A DNA stretch of 40,338 bases from Candidatus Pacebacteria bacterium CG10_big_fil_rev_8_21_14_0_10_56_10 (lineage in GTDB: Bacteria > Patescibacteriota > Microgenomatia > UBA1400 > PJMF01). The translations under genes and the position numbers were made by a program. Within the stretch, counting starts at the first letter, position 1. Every line of letters starts with the position of its first letter. Below, piece by piece: positions 26,180 through 35,795 of this stretch. Where the stretch lies: contig PFDK01000010.1 of assembly GCA_002772645.1 (NCBI GenBank), forward strand, positions 1-40,338. Direction: 5' to 3'. The notes under the pieces were generated by a model. The model was not told the origin of the DNA, made no database searches, and saw only the letters and a program-made list of their open reading frames with translations.

Positions 26180-27609
26180 TGTCCACCTTACCGTCTGTTT
26201 CTGTTATTATCGTTAACTATAACGGTCAACACCTGTTGCCTGGTTGTTTAGATTCGCTGCGCAAGGTCAGGTACCCCGGCTCCAAGTTGGAAGTGGTGGT
26301 GGTCGATAACGACTCTCACGACGACTCAGTCAGTTTTATCCGTCAACACTACCCGGAAGTGGTGCTGATACCAAGTGAAAGCAATCTTGGATTTGCTGGC
26401 GGTAACAACTTAGGCCTCGAGCACGCCGGCGGGGAGTGTGTCGCCCTGCTCAACTCAGACACTCAGGTTGACCCAGAGTGGCTGCGCCAACTGGTAGCCG
26501 CTTCCCAACCAGACCAAGTAGGGGTGGTCACCTCCAAACTGTACTATCACCTGCCGTACTTAGAACTGGTTATTAGCTCTCAAACCATTCACAAGGCAGA
26601 CCTTGACTACTCTGACGACTTTCGGCCCATTGGGGTGCTGATGGAGCCGGTCAACTGTCCGACAGCCGAGCTATCAGAGCAAGTTTGGTACCTGAGTGGT
26701 TTTTACGCACCCCGACAAGGCAACCTGACCACTCGCTGGACTAACGGCCAAGCCCGGGTGTTGGTGCCGTTTGAACAAACGTCCCGAGGTAAAAACGTCT
26801 ACCAGCTCACTTTTCACGGCTACCCGTTGGGCCACCCTCTGGAGAATCGCGTCAAGGTTTGGCTCGGTGACCAACTGTTGATCGACGACACATTGACCAG
26901 TAACGAAGTCAAGCAGTACCGGTTGGTGATTGGCAAACGCCAAGCCAAATCACACCTGCAGTGGTTAGTACAGAACGCCGGTAACATCGCTTTTAAGAAC
27001 GGCTACGGTCGCGACCGAGGCAGTGTGGTGTACCGCGAAGCCGAGCATGCCCTAGAGTTTTACGACTTTGATACTGAGTACTATCAACGACCACGCTCGT
27101 TGGTGGCTATGTGCGGCGCTAGCTGCCTGATCAAACGGCGGGTCATCGACGAGGTAGGGTTTTTCGACGAGTCGTACTTTATGTACTACGAGGACATGGA
27201 CTTGAGCTTTCGGATCTGGAAGCAAGGCTGGGATATCGTCTACTGCCCAAGCTCGGTGGTGTACCACGCCCACCGAGCAACAACCAGCCAGCGCAATGTC
27301 AAGTTTTTTATTGAGCTGGTGGAGCGCAACCATCTTCAGTTTACCATTAACCACTATCCGCTGAAGATAGTGATGATTCAGCTGGTTTTGTTCACTACCA
27401 AGTTGTGCTACTCCTGGCTGGCAGCTAGAGTGATGAGGGCGGTAGGTTACTTTGGACGGTACTTCGAACTGCACAGCAACAAAGCGGAAGCTCGGACCGC
27501 GGCGGCAACTTTCTTGCTTGGCCGAGCTCCGGAGTTGTTGCGGCAGCGCCAACGGCTGCTCGCCAACCAGACTAGAGGTTTTGAAGAGATGGTGGGGATG
27601 CTGTACTGA
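26179..27609 (+). CDS. Glycosyltransferase family 2 with large internal insertion
   Basis: SVSVIIVNYNGQHLL, VVVDNDSHDDSV, NLGFAGGNNLGLEHA, LLNSDTQVDPEWL, then CGASCLIKRRVIDEVGFFDESYFMYYEDMDLSFRIWKQGW about 190 residues later. Confidence 0.88.
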   Translation: MSTLPSVSVIIVNYNGQHLLPGCLDSLRKVRYPGSKLEVVVVDNDSHDDSVSFIRQHYPEVVLIPSESNLGFAGGNNLGLEHAGGECVALLNSDTQVDPEWLRQLVAASQPDQVGVVTSKLYYHLPYLELVISSQTIHKADLDYSDDFRPIGVLMEPVNCPTAELSEQVWYLSGFYAPRQGNLTTRWTNGQARVLVPFEQTSRGKNVYQLTFHGYPLGHPLENRVKVWLGDQLLIDDTLTSNEVKQYRLVIGKRQAKSHLQWLVQNAGNIAFKNGYGRDRGSVVYREAEHALEFYDFDTEYYQRPRSLVAMCGASCLIKRRVIDEVGFFDESYFMYYEDMDLSFRIWKQGWDIVYCPSSVVYHAHRATTSQRNVKFFIELVERNHLQFTINHYPLKIVMIQLVLFTTKLCYSWLAARVMRAVGYFGRYFELHSNKAEARTAAATFLLGRAPELLRQRQRLLANQTRGFEEMVGMLY

Positions 27610-29153
27610 TGGCCACTACTACCAAGCCAAAAACCGTCGCTATCTACGACCGCTGGTTGTCTTCTTTGGGAGGGGGAGAGCAGGTGGTGCTGGCTTATGC
27701 CCAGGTACTGCGTGACCTGGGGTACAACGTTAACTTGCTCACCCATCGCCACGTCAACCGCCATCAGCTAGAGAAAAAAATGGGCGTCTCGCTCAAACAG
27801 ATCAAGATTGTCTCCATGCCGGAGAGCGACCCCAGTTTATTATCAGGAGTCTCCGAGCGGTACGACATCTTTATCAACGCCTCACACTTAGATTACTTTG
27901 CCAACCGCTCTCGGCAGGGGCTGATCTCTGTGTTTTTTCCCGGCATCATCAAGATGACTATCTACGAGTACCTAAAACGGGCCTTGTTTATCCCGTCGTT
28001 TAAGAAAGCATTTATTTACCCGACCAAGTTCGAAGGTTTCTCCCACGACCAGTACCTGCACGGCCGGATCCACAAATGGTTGGGCAAGCGGTCAACGATT
28101 TCCTTCAACACTTATATCGATAAAGTTGGGTTTCAGCTTTACTTTCGCTTCATGACGCTGGCGGTGATCGACGGTATCGAGTTTTTTCGAGGTAGTCAGC
28201 GCGTTGAGCCACTGGAGCGAAGTGTTAACCAAAAAAATAACGTGGTTACCTATCGGTTCAGCCAGCTAGACAAAGGGGGGCTGACGATCGTCCTGCCGAG
28301 TGATCGCTATAGCCAGGACATCGCCATGATCTCGTTTACTATCCCTAGTGTCAGGTATCTGCTGTTTAACGTCTTTAAACGGTTCTTCCCTCGCTGGGAA
28401 ATGCGGCTCCATGGGGGACCGGGCATTACCAAGCGCGCCGACTTAGAGTCGTATCAAACCATCGTCACCATCTCCAAGTTCTGTAGAAAGTGGATCAACC
28501 GCTACTGGGGCCTGTCCAGCCGAGTGCTGTACCCACCAGTCAACACCAGCAAGTTTTTTCACTCCAAACCGAAGAAAAACATCATTATTCATGTGGGCCG
28601 GTTTTTCGTAACTGGTCACTCTAAGAAACAGCTGGAGCTGGTCAAGGCTTTCAAGAAGCTGGTCACCCACCACAATGTCAGCAACTGGCAACTGCATTTT
28701 GTGGGCAGCGTGGAACTCGGCAAACTGCACCAGCAGTACTTCCGTCAGGTCAGGAGCGAGGCCCACGGTTTCCCCGTCAAGTTTCATACCCGCGCCTCGT
28801 TTCAGGAACTGCGCAACTTGTTTGCTTCGGCCAAGATTTACTGGCACGCTACTGGCCTGGACGAAAACGAGGAAAAGCGGCCGATCGCTTTCGAGCACTT
28901 CGGCATCACCACCGTAGAGGCGATGGCGTCGGGTTGCGTGCCGGTAGTGATCAACGCCGGCGGCCAACGAGAAATCGTCACCAAAGATAGCGGCTTTACT
29001 TGGAACACCCGCGCCGAGCTGATTAACTACACCCTGAGGCTGATCAAAAGTCCGCAGTTGCTCAAGCAGTACCAACGCCAAGCGGTGCGGCGCAGCCGCT
29101 ACTTCGACATCGACAACTTCAAGAAACGCTTTACCATCATCATTAAAGGCTGA
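27609..29153 (+). CDS. Glycosyltransferase family 4 with large internal insertion
   Basis: GGGEQVVLAYAQVLRDLGYNV; IIHVGRFFVTGHSKKQLELVKAF; EHFGITTVEAMASGCVPVVINAGGQREIV; homologous to the 2960..4051 GT4. Confidence 0.87.
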   Translation: MATTTKPKTVAIYDRWLSSLGGGEQVVLAYAQVLRDLGYNVNLLTHRHVNRHQLEKKMGVSLKQIKIVSMPESDPSLLSGVSERYDIFINASHLDYFANRSRQGLISVFFPGIIKMTIYEYLKRALFIPSFKKAFIYPTKFEGFSHDQYLHGRIHKWLGKRSTISFNTYIDKVGFQLYFRFMTLAVIDGIEFFRGSQRVEPLERSVNQKNNVVTYRFSQLDKGGLTIVLPSDRYSQDIAMISFTIPSVRYLLFNVFKRFFPRWEMRLHGGPGITKRADLESYQTIVTISKFCRKWINRYWGLSSRVLYPPVNTSKFFHSKPKKNIIIHVGRFFVTGHSKKQLELVKAFKKLVTHHNVSNWQLHFVGSVELGKLHQQYFRQVRSEAHGFPVKFHTRASFQELRNLFASAKIYWHATGLDENEEKRPIAFEHFGITTVEAMASGCVPVVINAGGQREIVTKDSGFTWNTRAELINYTLRLIKSPQLLKQYQRQAVRRSRYFDIDNFKKRFTIIIKG

Positions 29154-29171
29154 GTATAGTAGCATTACTGT

Positions 29172-32100
29172 ATGCGGCGCTTGCTTAGCTGGATCGACGA
29201 CCGGGGACTGTTAGTGTGGGCGGTGGCGCTGGTGGCGTTCATCCCTCTTTTTCCTAAGATCCCGCTAGCCGATGTCATTCCCGGTTACCTGGTCAGGATC
29301 AGACTAGAAGACATACTGGTCCTGCTGGCCGGACTATGGTGGCTTGTTCAGGCCGGGCGGGGGAGACTGCGGTGGTTAAACTTAGTAGTGTTGGGCTTTA
29401 GCCTGTTCATAGTGGTCAGCGGACTGTCGCTGTTGTCGGCTGTGTTCTTGCTGGGCTGGGTGCCCCTAGAACCTCTTCATTTGTTCAAAAGCGCTCTGAT
29501 GCTGGTCCGCCACTTGGAGTACTTTAGCTTGTTCGTGATCATGTTTAGTGCGGTCCGGTCCAAACGTGACGTCAAAGTGGTGTTGGTGGTCCTGGCGTTG
29601 ACTATTGTGGCGGCCACGGTCTACGGATTTGGCCAAAAACAACTTGGTTGGCCGCTGTACTCCACCATGAACCGCGAGTTTAGCAAGGGAGTGGCGCTGC
29701 AGCTGTCTGAACACGCCCGGGTCCAGTCCACCTTTGCCGGGCCTTATGACCTATCAGCTTTCTTGGTGATAACCCTGCCGCTACTGACAGGCTTGCCGCT
29801 ACTGCTGGGCTTGGCTTTGCGGTTAAAAAATAAAGTCGTCCAGCTGGGACTGCTGCTGGTCCACTTGGCCGGACTGTGGCTGATGGCTGTCGGCGCTTCC
29901 AAGTCGGCAGTGGTAGCTTACGGCTTGGCAATGGTAGTGGTGACGCTGTTGTCTGCCAGCCGTCTTAGACGACGGTGGGTAAACTGGGCGGTAGCAGCAG
30001 TAGTAGTAGTGGTGGTGCTGACCACTTTGAGCGCGATGGTGGTCGCGTTTGGTGGCGATGCCTCCGGGCGACTAGTCAGTATCGTGGCCCACCAGCCACA
30101 CGTTCAGCGACTGCTGCCGGCCTCATTACTGGCGCGCGTCCCAACTACTTCAGACCGGCCTGAGGACGTCTACGTGGAGATGCCAGACATTGTAGAAGTC
30201 ACTACCGTGACCGACACCGGCCAGCCAGTCACCAGGCTTGTCGAACGGCAGCGCGTCTATAGCCAAAACGCTCTCAAGTACGGTCTGTCGGCAGGCATTC
30301 GGTTGGACGAACTCTGGCCTCGAGCAGTCAGCGGGCTGGTCCGAAACCCATTCTTGGGTAGCGGCTTTGGGACTCTCAACAAAGACGGTCCGGTCCACTT
30401 CACAGAAGCGGACAGCACTGACAACCAATACCTGCGGACGCTGGGAGAAACGGGCCTGTTGGGCTTTGCGACGTTTTTCGGCACAGTGCTGCTAACAGTC
30501 CGCTATGCTTGGCTGGCCCATCGGTCCCGAGACCCGTTAGTGGCCGGCTTGTCGATCGGATTTATCGGCGCGACAGTGGGCTTGCTGGCTAACGCCTTGT
30601 ACATCGACGTCTTAGTGGCGTCTAAAGTAGCGTTTACTTTTTGGGCGATGGCCGGGCTAGTGGTCAAGACATACTTCTTAGAACACCCTCAGTCAGCTCG
30701 GCGCGACACACGGCGCTGGTGGTCGCTGGTGGGCAGGTGGCTGGACCGACACTGGCCTCTGGTAGCAGCGGTCCTTATCTGGATGGTTGCCACCCACGCC
30801 GTGCCGTTCAGCCAGCGGGGTGTTATTACTAACCTGGGAGCCGCCCCCCACCAAACTGAACACCTGACTAGCGCTCGTTGCTGGCTGGAGCGCGGTAGCT
30901 GGCAGCGGTGTCGCTCCACCGTATCGATCGGCCAGGTTGGTTTATCTGAGGGGGATACCGCTGGCTTAGGCTTACCGGCCCCCAGCCCCATCTACACGAG
31001 TTGGCTGTTGCCTTTCCTGGTAGCTTTTCAGTTTCCCCAAGGATACTACTACGCCAACCTGGTACTAAGTGCATTTAGTTTGCTCCTGATGTACGCGCTG
31101 GCAGTCAGACTGTTAAATCAGCGTTGGCAGCGAATGACGGCCCTGCTAGTGTGGTTGGCTGGACTGAGCTGGATTGCCCTGCCGTTAGTACCTTCGGCCG
31201 AGAACCTGCGGCTGGTACTGGTGATGACCGCCGGCTACCTAGCGGTTAAGTTCGGGCCGCGGCCTGCCGACAACACTCGACGATGGATCCTGTGGACAGT
31301 GTTGATACTGGCGGTCATCACTCGATTCGGCGTTGGCCCGACCTCGGTGGTCTTGCTCCTTCCCTGGCTGTCTTTACTGGCAGCCGCCGTTGCCCAACCT
31401 GTTCTCATGTCAGCCCGAGTGCTGGCTGGCCGACGGCTGGCAGCCGCTGGCCGGCTTCCCTGGTCCTGGCTGGCGGTAGCGGCAACCGGCGTTGGGGCGG
31501 CGGTGATGATTACCCTGGTACCAGGCCCTCAGCTATGGCGGGTCATCAAGCTTAAGTTCCAGCCGGAACGTAATTTTTGGCAAAAGTCTGTCCTCGACCA
31601 GTTGGTGGGAGACATTTCCGCCGCCAGCCAGGACCGGCCGGCGACGCTGATCACCACCCTGGACCCATTTTTCGTCGACTTTTACCTATCGGAGCCCATT
31701 CAACTCTTGCCGTTAGCTACCGACCAGTTCCATTTTCAGCAAGCTCAGCTGGTGTGGGGACCGGAAAACTACAGCGATCTCCCCGAGCTGTACCGCCGGC
31801 AGTTGGCCCAAGGCCGGGCGTTGTTCGTGACCGACTTTAATGACAACCGCTTCCAGCGGCCGGCCGAGTTCGGGCCGCTCACTCGGCAATTTAGCCTGCA
31901 GCTGCTTGAAATTGGTTGTGATGAGCGATGTAGCCTTTACCGACTGTCCCTTCCTCAACCCTACCAACCCAGCCCGCCCGAGACGATTACTACCGCTCAG
32001 CTTGATCCAGCCAAGTTTGGTGAGGAGCTGTCGTTCATAGTCTACAGCCACCGTTTCACACCGCCCTTGGCCGGCGAGCGCAACAATACCTTGTTGTTTA

Positions 32101-32987
32101 CCAAAAAGCTGGCCGAGCTGAGCGAGCTTGGGCCCGACCTGGTGATGCTGATGGGCGATGCCCTGCACATCGCCGACGGCTCTCAACAAAAGTTGTTTTT
32201 CGAACAGATTGAGCCGACCGTTTCTTACCCGATCGTCTACACTCCCGGCAACTACGACTCGGTCGCTACCAAGTTGTTCGGGCCAGAGTTTCAGAGCTTT
32301 CGGATTGGCCCATCGGTTTTTATCACCCTGAATGGTGGTCCCAACGGGGAGTTGGGTGCCGCCCAAACTCAGTTTGCTGTCAACCAAGTGCTGGAGCTGT
32401 CTGCCGATGACACCGTTGTCAATGTGTTCGTGTTTACCCACCGCTTGAGCTGGCTGGGCCGTGACCAGCTACTCGAGCCGCTGACAGCGATCACTAATCA
32501 GCGACAGCTAACCAGCGGCGACGGGTTTGTCCAACGCCAGCTCTTTTCCCGGCTGGAAGAGCTGACGGGCAAAAGCGTCTACGTGTTTTCAGGTGATATT
32601 AGTCCTGGAAAACAACCTAGCTTGGTTTATCATCGTCCACAGGACAGCGCGGTTACCTACCTGGCTAGCGCCGTCAACTCGCGACCAAGTGACGTTTTCT
32701 TGCAGGTGTCGGTGCGTGGAGACCAGGTGACAGTCCTGCCTATCAGCTCGGACTCTCAACAGTTGGGCAATTTGGAACAATACTCTGATAAATTCTGGCA
32801 GAGCAAACTGGGGCCTGATCAAGTTCAGCCCGGTACGCCGGATAAAGTGGCAACCGGCTTGCTGTCAAGCTTACTGCCGGCGATGGGAGTGGCAGCCGGC
32901 TGGTCAATTGGCTGGTGGTTGTTGAAGTCAGGCTGGCTCGGGCGGACAACCGCGGCGCTTAAAAAGGGACTGCTGGCCGGGGTGTAA
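29172..32987 (+). CDS. Giant membrane protein: O-antigen-ligase-like / GT-C-like / metallophosphoesterase-like fusion
   Basis: N-terminal Wzy_C-like NPFLGSGFGTLNKDGPVHFTEADSTDNQYLRTLGETGLLGFATF; central GT-C-like TM region; C-terminal calcineurin-like fold pattern MLMGDALH, YTPGNYDS, FTHR. Confidence 0.75.
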   Translation: MRRLLSWIDDRGLLVWAVALVAFIPLFPKIPLADVIPGYLVRIRLEDILVLLAGLWWLVQAGRGRLRWLNLVVLGFSLFIVVSGLSLLSAVFLLGWVPLEPLHLFKSALMLVRHLEYFSLFVIMFSAVRSKRDVKVVLVVLALTIVAATVYGFGQKQLGWPLYSTMNREFSKGVALQLSEHARVQSTFAGPYDLSAFLVITLPLLTGLPLLLGLALRLKNKVVQLGLLLVHLAGLWLMAVGASKSAVVAYGLAMVVVTLLSASRLRRRWVNWAVAAVVVVVVLTTLSAMVVAFGGDASGRLVSIVAHQPHVQRLLPASLLARVPTTSDRPEDVYVEMPDIVEVTTVTDTGQPVTRLVERQRVYSQNALKYGLSAGIRLDELWPRAVSGLVRNPFLGSGFGTLNKDGPVHFTEADSTDNQYLRTLGETGLLGFATFFGTVLLTVRYAWLAHRSRDPLVAGLSIGFIGATVGLLANALYIDVLVASKVAFTFWAMAGLVVKTYFLEHPQSARRDTRRWWSLVGRWLDRHWPLVAAVLIWMVATHAVPFSQRGVITNLGAAPHQTEHLTSARCWLERGSWQRCRSTVSIGQVGLSEGDTAGLGLPAPSPIYTSWLLPFLVAFQFPQGYYYANLVLSAFSLLLMYALAVRLLNQRWQRMTALLVWLAGLSWIALPLVPSAENLRLVLVMTAGYLAVKFGPRPADNTRRWILWTVLILAVITRFGVGPTSVVLLLPWLSLLAAAVAQPVLMSARVLAGRRLAAAGRLPWSWLAVAATGVGAAVMITLVPGPQLWRVIKLKFQPERNFWQKSVLDQLVGDISAASQDRPATLITTLDPFFVDFYLSEPIQLLPLATDQFHFQQAQLVWGPENYSDLPELYRRQLAQGRALFVTDFNDNRFQRPAEFGPLTRQFSLQLLEIGCDERCSLYRLSLPQPYQPSPPETITTAQLDPAKFGEELSFIVYSHRFTPPLAGERNNTLLFTKKLAELSELGPDLVMLMGDALHIADGSQQKLFFEQIEPTVSYPIVYTPGNYDSVATKLFGPEFQSFRIGPSVFITLNGGPNGELGAAQTQFAVNQVLELSADDTVVNVFVFTHRLSWLGRDQLLEPLTAITNQRQLTSGDGFVQRQLFSRLEELTGKSVYVFSGDISPGKQPSLVYHRPQDSAVTYLASAVNSRPSDVFLQVSVRGDQVTVLPISSDSQQLGNLEQYSDKFWQSKLGPDQVQPGTPDKVATGLLSSLLPAMGVAAGWSIGWWLLKSGWLGRTTAALKKGLLAGV

Positions 32988-32992
32988 CAAAC

Positions 32993-34747
32993 ATGCCAGA
33001 CATAAGACAACCAACCAGTTCCTTAATTGCCGCCGGTCGCGGCTGGGCAGCCAACCACTGGCTGTGGCTAGTCATGTTGGTGGTGTTCGGTTTACTTCTG
33101 GCCCGTGACCCGTTCTCCACCAGGACCTTGATCGGCAACCTCGAACCTTACCCCGACACTTTCCATTACTTGGTCCCGCCCAAGTGCTGGCTGGAAGGCA
33201 GAGGCTGGCGGCTGTGTAGGCCCGGAGTGGAAGGGTTGGTGACCGACGTGCCACCACTGTACTCGATCACACTACTGCCGGTGTTACTGACTACCTCTGA
33301 TCCGCGCGTATTTTACTTCGTCAATGTCTTGCTGGCAGTGGTGGCTGCCTGGCTTTTTTACGACATCATCAACCGGCTGACTGCTAACCGGCTGATCACC
33401 GCCATCGCCCTGGGTTTATACGTGACTAACTTCTTTACTTCGTGGCTGCCTCAACTGGCTATGGCTGAAAACTTGCTCCTGCCGCTGTTGCTGTTCAACA
33501 TCTGGCTATTGATACTTCCCTGGCGGCGTTGGTCCCCGGCCCTGGCTGGGCTGGCGGTGGCCGCTCTCCATGGGACTAAGTTTGCCGCTTTGCCCAGTAT
33601 GGTGGTGTTATTTGTGGCTTTTATTGCCAAGATTTGGTTTGAGCCTCAGTACGATCAGGACAGTCAGGACCACCGTCAGGCCGTCTCCAAGCTGGTCCTC
33701 CGGGCGCGGGCCCGCTTCACACCTGGGCTGGAGTTATTCTTAGCAGCAACCGTAGTTTTTTTGGCGCTAGGCGGGTGGAAATCGGTACTGTCACTGGGAA
33801 TTATTCAAAACCTGGTAGCGGACGGTCCTACGCCCGGCAGCAGCGCCAGCTCGGCCGTCCCTTGGTACTCACCACAATACTTTAGCACCAACATCACTCA
33901 CTACTGGCGATCGCTAAGCGGCTTGCCCGCCAGGTTTTTGTGGGACATGACCCCGATCGTGCCCCGTTGGGTAGCACTGAGCGGCTGGCTGGGGTTGGGG
34001 CTGACCGCTGTCAAGTCGCGGTATCGGCTGGTGGCGGCTGTTTTAATAGCGACCATGCTGGTTCAAGCCGGCGTCCTTTCTTTGTACTTTAGCAGCGACA
34101 GCCGTTACATCCTGGTAGCCATCCCCAGCTTATTGATCGGCTCAGCCTTGTTCGCCTGGTGGTGGTGGCAGCGGCACCAGTCATTCGCCTGGAGAGCAGG
34201 AGTAGCGATAGTACTGCTGGCTGTCGGTGCCGGTTACGCCTTGAGCAACGCCGGCCGGTGGCGACAACAACTGGCCGTTAACTTTAAGTACGCCGAGACG
34301 CCGTGGTGGCTGGTGGCCTCACAACTGTTGGACCAAACTATGGCTGAACAGCCCGCCAATCGCCGCCCCATCGTGATCACCGCCATGGCACCCTACCTGA
34401 TAGACTTGTACGGCCGAGGCGGCTACGACTTACTGCCGCTCTATCAGCAACAAGACTTTCGCGGTCACAAACCGGCAGTTTGGGGGAGCCAGCACGACTA
34501 CACCGATCTGGAGGCACTTTATAGGTCACTGTTGGTCAGCAACCGGCCCGTCTACTTGGCGTCGTACGGACTGGGCAATCAGCCGGAGCTCAAGGCGGCC
34601 TTTGCTTCGATCCAGTCAAACTTTAGTCTGGAGTTGGTCAGCACAGGCTGTCATGACCTGTGCAATTTGTACCGGTTGTCGCTGCCAACCGACGGTGGCG
34701 CTCAAAGCGAGGAACGAACTGAAGATCAGGCTGAGGCGGCCCGATAG
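32993..34747 (+). CDS. GT-C-like membrane glycosyltransferase
   Basis: Polytopic; PPKCWLEGRGWRLCRPG loop and C-terminal soluble tail GCHDLCNLYRLSLP, shared with the central part of the preceding gene. Confidence 0.72.
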   Translation: MPDIRQPTSSLIAAGRGWAANHWLWLVMLVVFGLLLARDPFSTRTLIGNLEPYPDTFHYLVPPKCWLEGRGWRLCRPGVEGLVTDVPPLYSITLLPVLLTTSDPRVFYFVNVLLAVVAAWLFYDIINRLTANRLITAIALGLYVTNFFTSWLPQLAMAENLLLPLLLFNIWLLILPWRRWSPALAGLAVAALHGTKFAALPSMVVLFVAFIAKIWFEPQYDQDSQDHRQAVSKLVLRARARFTPGLELFLAATVVFLALGGWKSVLSLGIIQNLVADGPTPGSSASSAVPWYSPQYFSTNITHYWRSLSGLPARFLWDMTPIVPRWVALSGWLGLGLTAVKSRYRLVAAVLIATMLVQAGVLSLYFSSDSRYILVAIPSLLIGSALFAWWWWQRHQSFAWRAGVAIVLLAVGAGYALSNAGRWRQQLAVNFKYAETPWWLVASQLLDQTMAEQPANRRPIVITAMAPYLIDLYGRGGYDLLPLYQQQDFRGHKPAVWGSQHDYTDLEALYRSLLVSNRPVYLASYGLGNQPELKAAFASIQSNFSLELVSTGCHDLCNLYRLSLPTDGGAQSEERTEDQAEAAR

Positions 34748-35769
34748 TAGCTAATAGTTTCTGCCAGTCCTTGCTGAAACGAAACCTGGGGAGACCAGTT
34801 CAGCAACCGGCGTGCCTGAGCAATATCTGGTTGACGGCGGAGTGGATCATCAATCGGCAAAGGCTGGTGGCGCCAGCGCGGCTCACTGCCCGGATTAATC
34901 ATTCGCCAAATGGTGTCGGCTGTGTCGGCCACGGTGTGCTCGTCCGGATTGCCAATGTTGAGCGTCTGACCGGCTAATTCGCCAACGGCGCCCAGCCGGA
35001 CCAAGTACTCTACCAAGTCCGAGACGTAGCAGAAAGAACGCGTCTGGCGGCCGTCACCGAAAATACTCAACGGCTGCCGCTCCAGCGCCTGAGTGACAAA
35101 CTCCACAATCACCCGACCGTCACGCCGGTTAAGCCGGGGACCGTAAGTATTAAATATCCGCGCAATTCTGGTATCAAGGCCAAAGTCGCGGTGCAGCACT
35201 CCGCAGATGGTCTCTCCCAGCCGTTTTGATTCGTCGTAGCAAGAGCGCGGCCCGTTAGGGTTAACGTTTCCCCAGTACTCTTCGGACTGGGGATGTTGCT
35301 GAGGATTGCCGTAAACTTCAGAAGTGCTGGCGAAGATCAAGATAGCTTGGGGGTAGCGGCTCAGCAGAAAGCTACCCAGCTGGTGAGTGGCCAGCGAGTT
35401 AGCTAAGTAGGTTTCCACCGGGTAGCGCTGATACCAGTAAGGACTGGCCGGCGAGGCCAAGTGAAAAATGAAGTTAAGGCGGTCGGTGCTTGTCAAGTAA
35501 GTTTCCGGTGCCGAAATCACATCTGCTTTGATGAACTGAAGTTTTTCGGCTTGGCCGGTAACTGCTCGGCGGACCTGGTCAAGATTGTCGATGGTGCCGG
35601 TCAGCAAGTTGTCGATGGCGATGACGTTGGCCCCCAGTTTAAGAAGACGCTGACAAAGATGGGAACCGACAAAACCAGCGCCGCCTGTCACCACAACGGT
35701 GGCTTCGTTATACTCAGCTAGCTGGGGCGCAGTCTGGTCGGTCACTGTTCCTATTCTACTCGATACCAT
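34726..35769 (-). CDS. NAD-dependent epimerase/dehydratase, UDP-glucuronate decarboxylase-like
   Basis: VTGGAGFVGSHLCQRLL; FHLASPASPYWY; STSEVYGNPQQHPQSEEYWGNVNPNGPRSCYDESKRLGE; ARIFNTYGPR. ATG at 35769; TTG at 35781 is an alternative. Confidence 0.88.
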   Translation of the reverse strand: MVSSRIGTVTDQTAPQLAEYNEATVVVTGGAGFVGSHLCQRLLKLGANVIAIDNLLTGTIDNLDQVRRAVTGQAEKLQFIKADVISAPETYLTSTDRLNFIFHLASPASPYWYQRYPVETYLANSLATHQLGSFLLSRYPQAILIFASTSEVYGNPQQHPQSEEYWGNVNPNGPRSCYDESKRLGETICGVLHRDFGLDTRIARIFNTYGPRLNRRDGRVIVEFVTQALERQPLSIFGDGRQTRSFCYVSDLVEYLVRLGAVGELAGQTLNIGNPDEHTVADTADTIWRMINPGSEPRWRHQPLPIDDPLRRQPDIAQARRLLNWSPQVSFQQGLAETISYYRAASA

Positions 35770-35795
35770 CGGGCCGTCCAAGACCGTGCTAAGCT

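Noticed and set aside
28443-29165. 240-aa minus-strand ORF
   Set aside because: Lies fully antisense to a GT4 with clear conserved motifs; no recognisable family; typical mirror ORF in GC-rich coding DNA.
31713-32441. 242-aa minus-strand ORF
   Set aside because: Antisense to the giant fusion protein, no motif support.
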